DNA from: DATBGO01 sp963840095
Lineage (GTDB): Bacteria; Actinomycetota; Actinomycetes; Streptosporangiales; Streptosporangiaceae
Length of the DNA stretch: 64,000 nt
Direction: 5' to 3'
Assembly: GCA_963840095.1 (NCBI GenBank)
Contig: CAWIXN010000012.1
Location: 372,001 to 436,000 of the forward strand
Position numbers and translations under genes: made by a program. The notes beneath the pieces were generated by a model. It was not told the DNA's origin, did not search any database, and saw only the letters and a list, made by a program, of their open reading frames with translations. The number at the start of each line of letters is the position of its first letter. Position 1 is the first letter of the stretch. Shown here one piece after another: positions 59,853 through 64,000 of the stretch.

Positions 59853-62300
59853 CTAGAGTCCCGACGCGTCCCTGACGGCTGCCACTACGGCCTGGCCCAG
59901 ACTGATCCCGCCGTCGTTGCACGGCACCCTCGAATGAGTCAGGACCTCGAACCCGCGCGCCGCGAGCCTCCCGGCGACCTCCTGGCCCAGCAGCTGATTC
60001 TGGAAGACACCGCCGGACAGCGCCACTACGGACAGGCCGCGCTCCGCACGCAGGACCGCGCAGCATTCCTCGATGGCGGCCGCCACCCCGTGATGGAACC
60101 TGGCCGCGACGACCGCGGGGTCAGTCCCGGCCGCGAGGTCACCGACCACAGCCAGGACCAGGTCCGTTCCGGCCACCTGCAGCGGCGGCCCGGGCGCGAT
60201 CCCGGCCCGGTAGCTGCCGCGCTCGGTCGGATCGGCCAGCTGCTCAAGTTCGACAGCGGCCTGGCCCTCGTAGTTGATCACGTCACGCACGCCGAGGATG
60301 GCGGCCACCGCGTCGAAGAGCCGCCCAGCGCTCGAGGTCAGCGGGGCATTGACGCCCCGGCGCGCTAGCTGGACGACGGCATCCCAGGACGTCTCGTTGC
60401 GGCTGGCCACGTCCAGGCCACGAGGCGGCAGGCCGGCCAGGATGCCCGGGCTCGCCGGACCGCCCGCCTCGACCGCGCTGGCATCGGCAGCGCCGGAGTA
60501 GACAGCGTTCGAGTAAGAGCCGCCCGAAGATGCGGCATCCAGATAGGCGGCGGCCATCCGCCACGGCTGCCTGATCGCCGCGGCGCCGCCGGGCATCCGC
60601 ACCGGCGCGAGGTGGCCGACCCGCTCGAATCCGGCGAGGTCAGCGACGAGGAACTCGCCGCCCCAGATAGTCCCGTCCGGGCCATAGCCGGTGCCGTCGA
60701 AGGCAACCCCGATGACCGGGCCATCCGCTCCGTTGTCCGCCAGGCAGGACGCGATGTGGGCATGGTGGTGCTGCACCGCCATCAGATCCACGTCTGAAAG
60801 ACCTACCGCGTAGGCCGTGGACAGGTAATCCGGATGCAGGTCGTGCGCCACCAGCTGCGGCGTGATGTCGAACAGCCGCTTGAAGTGCTCGATACCCTCG
60901 CTGAATGAGCGGAGCGTCTCGTAGTTCTCCAGATCGCCGATGTGCTGGGAGATGAACGCCCGGCCCTCCTTGGCCAGGCAGAACGTGTTCTTCAGCTCGG
61001 CCCCGCAGGCCAGCACCGGGCGCCGGAAGGTGGCGCGCACGGCGAGCGGCTCGGGCGCGTAGCCTCGCGACCGCCTGATCAGCGTCGGCCCGCCGCCCAC
61101 GGCACGGGCCACCGAATCATCGGTTCTGACGTGAATCGCGCGGTTGTGGGTGAGGAAGGCTTCCGCGATGCCGCCGAGCCGCTTCAGCGCCTCGTCATCG
61201 GCGTAGGCGATTGGCTCGTCCGAGATATTTCCGCTGGTCAGCACGATCGGCCCGCCGACCTCACGGAGCAGCAGGTGGTGCAGCGGAGTGTAGGGCAGCA
61301 TGACCCCGAGTTCGCGGTTGCCAGGCGCGACCGCGGCGGCCACGGGGCCAGCCATCGCGGCGCCAGCCACGGCCGGGCCAGCCACGGTCGGGCCAGCCAC
61401 GGTCGGGCCAGCCATCGTCGCGGTTGCGGCGCCAGTCAGCCTGGGCAGGAGCACGATCGGCCGCCTCGCGCTGGTGAGCAGCGCCGCCCCGGCCGGATCA
61501 ATCTCGCAGAGCCTTCCTGCCGCCTCGATATCGGCGACCATGACGGCGAACGGCTTGTCCTCCCGGTGCTTGCGAGAGCGCAGCGCGGCGGCGGCGCTCT
61601 CGCTAGTGGCATCCACGGCCAGGTGGTAGCCGCCCAGACCCTTTATCGCGAGCACCTGCCCCCGCCGGAGCAGGCGGCCCGCGGTCACCAGCGGGTCGCC
61701 GGACACTTGTGTTCCGTCCGGGCTGAGCAAGGACAGCTGCGGCCCGCATGCCGGGCAGCAGACCGGCTGGGCGTGAAACCGCCGGTTCGCCGGGTCACGG
61801 TATTCCGCCGCGCACTGGCCACACATGGCGAAGCCAGCCATCGTGGTCAGCGGCCGGTCGTAGGGCACATCACGGATGATCGTGAACCGCGGCCCGCAGT
61901 TGGTGCAGTTGATGAACGGGTAGCCAGACCGGCGGTCCGCCGGGTCGGCAAGCTCGGCCAGGCAGTCAGCGCACGTCGCGGTGTCAGGCGGCACCAGGGC
62001 CCGCCGGATGCCACCCGGCTCGCTGGAGGCGATGGAGAAGACGGCGCAGCCGTCGGGTGTCAGCGGTGAAAGGATCACCCGCTCGATCCTGGCCAGCGGA
62101 GGAGCATCCCGTTCTAGCGAGAGAAGAAACTCCTGAACGGCCTCCGGGGCTCCTTCAATCTCTGCGAAGACTCCGTCGACGTCATTGCCCACCAGGCCGC
62201 CGAGGCCGAGGCGGGTCGCCAGCCCATACACGAACGGGCGGAAGCCGACTCCCTGGACGATCCCCTCGACCCGGACCGCCGTCCTGACCCGTTCGTTCAC
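59853..62300 (-). CDS. hypF: Carbamoyltransferase HypF
   Basis: An 815-residue HypF that makes the carbamoyl group for the cyanide ligands. Domains in order: acylphosphatase (VEGIVQGVGFRPFVYGLA, 8-95); zinc fingers (C-x2-C near 110 and CGQC ... CCPAC near 160-185); YrdC-like domain (KGLGGYHLAVDAT); Kae1-like carbamoyltransferase (VQHHHAHIASCLAD, GVAFDGTGYGPDGTIWGGEF, ALSGGVFQNQLL). GTG 62300 is chosen because homology begins there. A Gly-Pro-Thr-Val-Ala repeat (about 300-325) expands a loop. It lies 3.3 kb from the other hyp genes on the opposite strand. Confidence 0.94.
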   Translation of the reverse strand: MNERVRTAVRVEGIVQGVGFRPFVYGLATRLGLGGLVGNDVDGVFAEIEGAPEAVQEFLLSLERDAPPLARIERVILSPLTPDGCAVFSIASSEPGGIRRALVPPDTATCADCLAELADPADRRSGYPFINCTNCGPRFTIIRDVPYDRPLTTMAGFAMCGQCAAEYRDPANRRFHAQPVCCPACGPQLSLLSPDGTQVSGDPLVTAGRLLRRGQVLAIKGLGGYHLAVDATSESAAAALRSRKHREDKPFAVMVADIEAAGRLCEIDPAGAALLTSARRPIVLLPRLTGAATATMAGPTVAGPTVAGPAVAGAAMAGPVAAAVAPGNRELGVMLPYTPLHHLLLREVGGPIVLTSGNISDEPIAYADDEALKRLGGIAEAFLTHNRAIHVRTDDSVARAVGGGPTLIRRSRGYAPEPLAVRATFRRPVLACGAELKNTFCLAKEGRAFISQHIGDLENYETLRSFSEGIEHFKRLFDITPQLVAHDLHPDYLSTAYAVGLSDVDLMAVQHHHAHIASCLADNGADGPVIGVAFDGTGYGPDGTIWGGEFLVADLAGFERVGHLAPVRMPGGAAAIRQPWRMAAAYLDAASSGGSYSNAVYSGAADASAVEAGGPASPGILAGLPPRGLDVASRNETSWDAVVQLARRGVNAPLTSSAGRLFDAVAAILGVRDVINYEGQAAVELEQLADPTERGSYRAGIAPGPPLQVAGTDLVLAVVGDLAAGTDPAVVAARFHHGVAAAIEECCAVLRAERGLSVVALSGGVFQNQLLGQEVAGRLAARGFEVLTHSRVPCNDGGISLGQAVVAAVRDASGL
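61366..61415. repeat. 15-bp in-frame repeat in hypF
   Basis: Three to four copies of GCCAGCCACGGTCGG encode Pro-Thr-Val-Ala-Gly repeats in a HypF loop. Confidence 0.88.
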
Positions 62301-62636
62301 CCGTCCAGTCTGGCCCACCCGGCGCCCGCGGACATATGCGCCTGACCAGATCCGGCCGGGTACGCCCGATCCGAGCAACCGGGGACGAAACCGCTCCCGT
62401 CCCGCCGGCTGCCATGCTCCGGCGGGACGGAGCGGTTTCCAGTCATGCCCTGGCTCGCCGAAGCCATCGTCCCCGGATCAGCGGGAAGAGGGGGCCCTCT
62501 GTCCCGGGAACGCTGTCTCAGGCTGGCAGGGCCTGGGCCGGAGCAATGATGCCACGGTAGCGGCGGCCCCTTCGCTCGCCCTGCCGTTCGGCACGCGAGG
62601 TAACTCCCGCGGGGAGTGCCATCTGCCTGGAGCGGT
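62301..62636. other. Intergenic region upstream of hypF
   Basis: About 336 nt between hypF and the LmbE-like gene, both on the minus strand. It holds the long hairpin at 62387-62439. No gene is supported on either strand. Confidence 0.55.
62387..62439. terminator. Long near-perfect hairpin upstream of hypF
   Basis: The left arm (62387-62408, beginning GAAACCGCTCC) pairs with the right arm (62419-62439, ending GGAGCGGTTTC) over about 21 bp with one bulged base and a 10-nt loop. It may terminate the upstream LmbE-like transcript or shape the hypF leader. Confidence 0.5.
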
Positions 62637-63482
62637 TCAGCCGGGAGCTCCGGACCGGAGCCCAGCAAAAAGATCTTCCTCGGGAACCGGCGCACCTGTT
62701 GTGTCGCGGGCCCTGATGAAACTCTCCCGCCCGAAGACGCGCTCGCCAAGCTCCGGCGGGATCTTGGTGAACCACGATTCGCTGATCTGGCTGGCGTGCG
62801 CCAGCAAGGCGGCCCGTTTGCGGTCCAGCACGGACCGGATATCGATATTGGTGCTGATCCTGCGCTCGGACTCGTCGATCCGGCGCTGTTCGTCGGGGCT
62901 GAGGGCCGCCGCGTCCGGGATGTCAGCGCCCTGGGCCCGGAGCGCCTCCATGATCTCCTGCCACTCGCTGCGGCGCATCGCGGTCAGGTAGAGCTTGGCG
63001 GGGATGCCGGTACCAGCCACGGCGGCGGCCGCAGCGCGGCTGGCGTGCACGTGGTCGGGGTGCTGGTAGGCGCCGTTATCGTCGTAAGTGACCACGACCT
63101 GGGGCCGGTACCGCTCGATCAAGCCGCTGATGCGGACCGCTACATCATGCTGCGGCACGTTGCAGAACGCGTCGGGCCGGTGCTTATACTCCCAATCCGG
63201 CATTCCCGAGTCGTGATAACCGAGCAGTTCCAGATCGGAAACTCCCAGGTATTTGCAGGACTCCCGGAGCTCGGCCAGCCTGATCTCGGCCACCTCAAGT
63301 TCGTCATGACCCTCGTCACCGGGCTTGATTCCCGAAGGCGTGTCGCCGAACTCGCCATTAGTGCACGTGACAAGGACCGTGCGGATTCCCTCGTCCGCAT
63401 ACCTGGCCAGCACGCCGCCGGTACTCGACGCCTCGTCATCTGGATGTGCGTGCACCGCCATGAGTGTGAGTGTCTCCGCCAT
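62637..63482 (-). CDS. PIG-L/LmbE-type deacetylase, mycothiol-family-like
   Basis: A 281-residue zinc-dependent deacetylase. The zinc motif is VHAHPDDEASSTGGVLARYA, the second His is in YQHPDHVHAS, and the catalytic region contains TCTNGEFGD. Relatives include MshB and Mca of mycothiol metabolism and natural-product deacetylases. I cannot decide between these. Start ATG 63482 is preferred over an upstream in-frame start at 63515. It is divergent from the TraR/DksA gene. Confidence 0.88.
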   Translation of the reverse strand: MAETLTLMAVHAHPDDEASSTGGVLARYADEGIRTVLVTCTNGEFGDTPSGIKPGDEGHDELEVAEIRLAELRESCKYLGVSDLELLGYHDSGMPDWEYKHRPDAFCNVPQHDVAVRISGLIERYRPQVVVTYDDNGAYQHPDHVHASRAAAAAVAGTGIPAKLYLTAMRRSEWQEIMEALRAQGADIPDAAALSPDEQRRIDESERRISTNIDIRSVLDRKRAALLAHASQISESWFTKIPPELGERVFGRESFIRARDTTGAPVPEEDLFAGLRSGAPG

Positions 63483-63581
63483 GGCACAAGACTGCCCGAC
63501 AACCGGGTGCCTCATGCAACCGGGTTACGGAGGGCGGGCGCTGGCCGGAATCCTGTCCTGGACGACGCCGTTTGGTTGAGC

Positions 63582-63950
63582 ATGACCGAGCGGGACGCCG
63601 GGGCAGGCGCGACTTCGCCGCGTGCGCTGCTGGCCGCGGACTATGACCGCACCGAGGCCAGGCTCCGCTCGCTGACGCGGGACTTCGAGGGGATCATCGC
63701 CTCGCCGGCGGCCACCGACGACGAGCACGACCCGGAGGGCGCGACCAATGCGTTCGAGCGCCAGCACGTCGCGGCCCTCATCGATCAGGCACGCCGCCAT
63801 CTCGCTGACATCGCTGCCGCGCTTGGCCGCCTCGATGCGGGCAGCTACGGGATCTGCGAGCGGTGCGGCCAGCCGATCGGCGCCCAACGACTGATCGCTC
63901 GCCCGGCTGCCCGGACCTGCATCAGGTGCGCGGCCGCCGGGCGTTCGTGA
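63582..63950 (+). CDS. TraR/DksA-type zinc-finger protein
   Basis: A 122-residue protein. An N-terminal coiled-coil (about 15-85) with EARLRSLTRDFEGIIAS and HVAALIDQARRHLADIAAAL is followed by GSYGICERCGQPIGAQRLIA, then TCIRC, a four-Cys zinc finger. DksA/TraR proteins bind the RNA polymerase secondary channel. The acidic residues at the coiled-coil tip (DDEHDPEG) agree with this. Start ATG 63582; longer open sequence upstream belongs to the opposite strand's gene. It is monocistronic near the window end. Confidence 0.87.
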   Translation: MTERDAGAGATSPRALLAADYDRTEARLRSLTRDFEGIIASPAATDDEHDPEGATNAFERQHVAALIDQARRHLADIAAALGRLDAGSYGICERCGQPIGAQRLIARPAARTCIRCAAAGRS

Positions 63951-64000
63951 TCTCAGGCGGGCCGCCCGACGGGCCGCCCTGATCCGGGGCGCCGATGACC

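Overview
The window is a high-GC chromosome segment of an actinomycete. The evidence is a BldG-type anti-anti-sigma factor next to its anti-sigma partner and a membrane pyrophosphatase, a MarP serine protease beside a CoA-type Nudix hydrolase and nth, a LmbE-like deacetylase of the mycothiol type, many GntR/TetR/HxlR/MocR regulators, GTG starts, and an actinobacterial group 1h [NiFe] hydrogenase locus. The gene order hppA - anti-sigma - bldG - DEAD/DEAH helicase is the one I recall from Streptomyces. I would place the organism in or near Streptomycetales, Streptosporangiales or Frankiales, but cannot name a genus.

Layout. 1-16 kb: mixed single genes. These are a partial ferritin-like protein, GH1 glucosidase, SMP-30-like protein, alpha/beta hydrolase with divergent HxlR regulator, a minimal GntR regulator, trehalose phosphatase, a PrmC-like methyltransferase, a TetR/MFS efflux pair with clear operators, a CrtI-like oxidoreductase, an HD protein, a TauE exporter, an ABC ATPase and a GAF-kinase/NarL two-component system. 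16-21 kb: a translationally coupled SDR-queA pair, then a 2.8-kb ISL3-type element (18220-21014) with perfect 8-bp target duplications, long inverted ends, a YdeI-type passenger gene, two gene relics and a dead transposase. 21-41 kb: DUF72 protein, SDR remnant with TetR gene, serB, sixA-like gene, hppA, the bldG cluster, a helicase, HAD hydrolase, holin-like protein, epoxide-hydrolase-like protein, DUF309, marP, Nudix, nth, a ComF-like gene and a polytopic membrane protein.

41-62 kb is the main functional unit: a complete group 1h (high-affinity, probably atmospheric H2 oxidising) hydrogenase locus. Structural genes hhyS-hhyL-hhyE and four poorly described companions (DUF5947, DUF6084, a 499-residue protein and a 34-residue DUF6893-like peptide) run leftward. 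An XRE-type regulator, a YceI protein and a tightly overlapping maturation operon (SIS1 - HypC-like - SIS2 - protease - hypC - hypD - hypE - hypA - hypB) run rightward. A 457-bp control region between them carries palindromes. hypF lies 3 kb further on, separated by a CMD/AhpD gene, a DUF1707 gene, an IS630 scar and a MocR regulator. The best candidate for an undescribed system is the SIS pair in the maturation operon. The two paralogues have lost complementary sets of GmhA active-site residues and flank an atypical HypC-like protein, which suggests an obligate heteromeric enzyme or scaffold serving the hydrogenase.

Two general traits stand out. Short tandem repeats are very common; inside genes their unit lengths are multiples of three. 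Several starts have a TANNNT box 6-8 nt upstream and no ribosome binding site, as expected of leaderless transcripts. No rRNA, tRNA or CRISPR array was seen.
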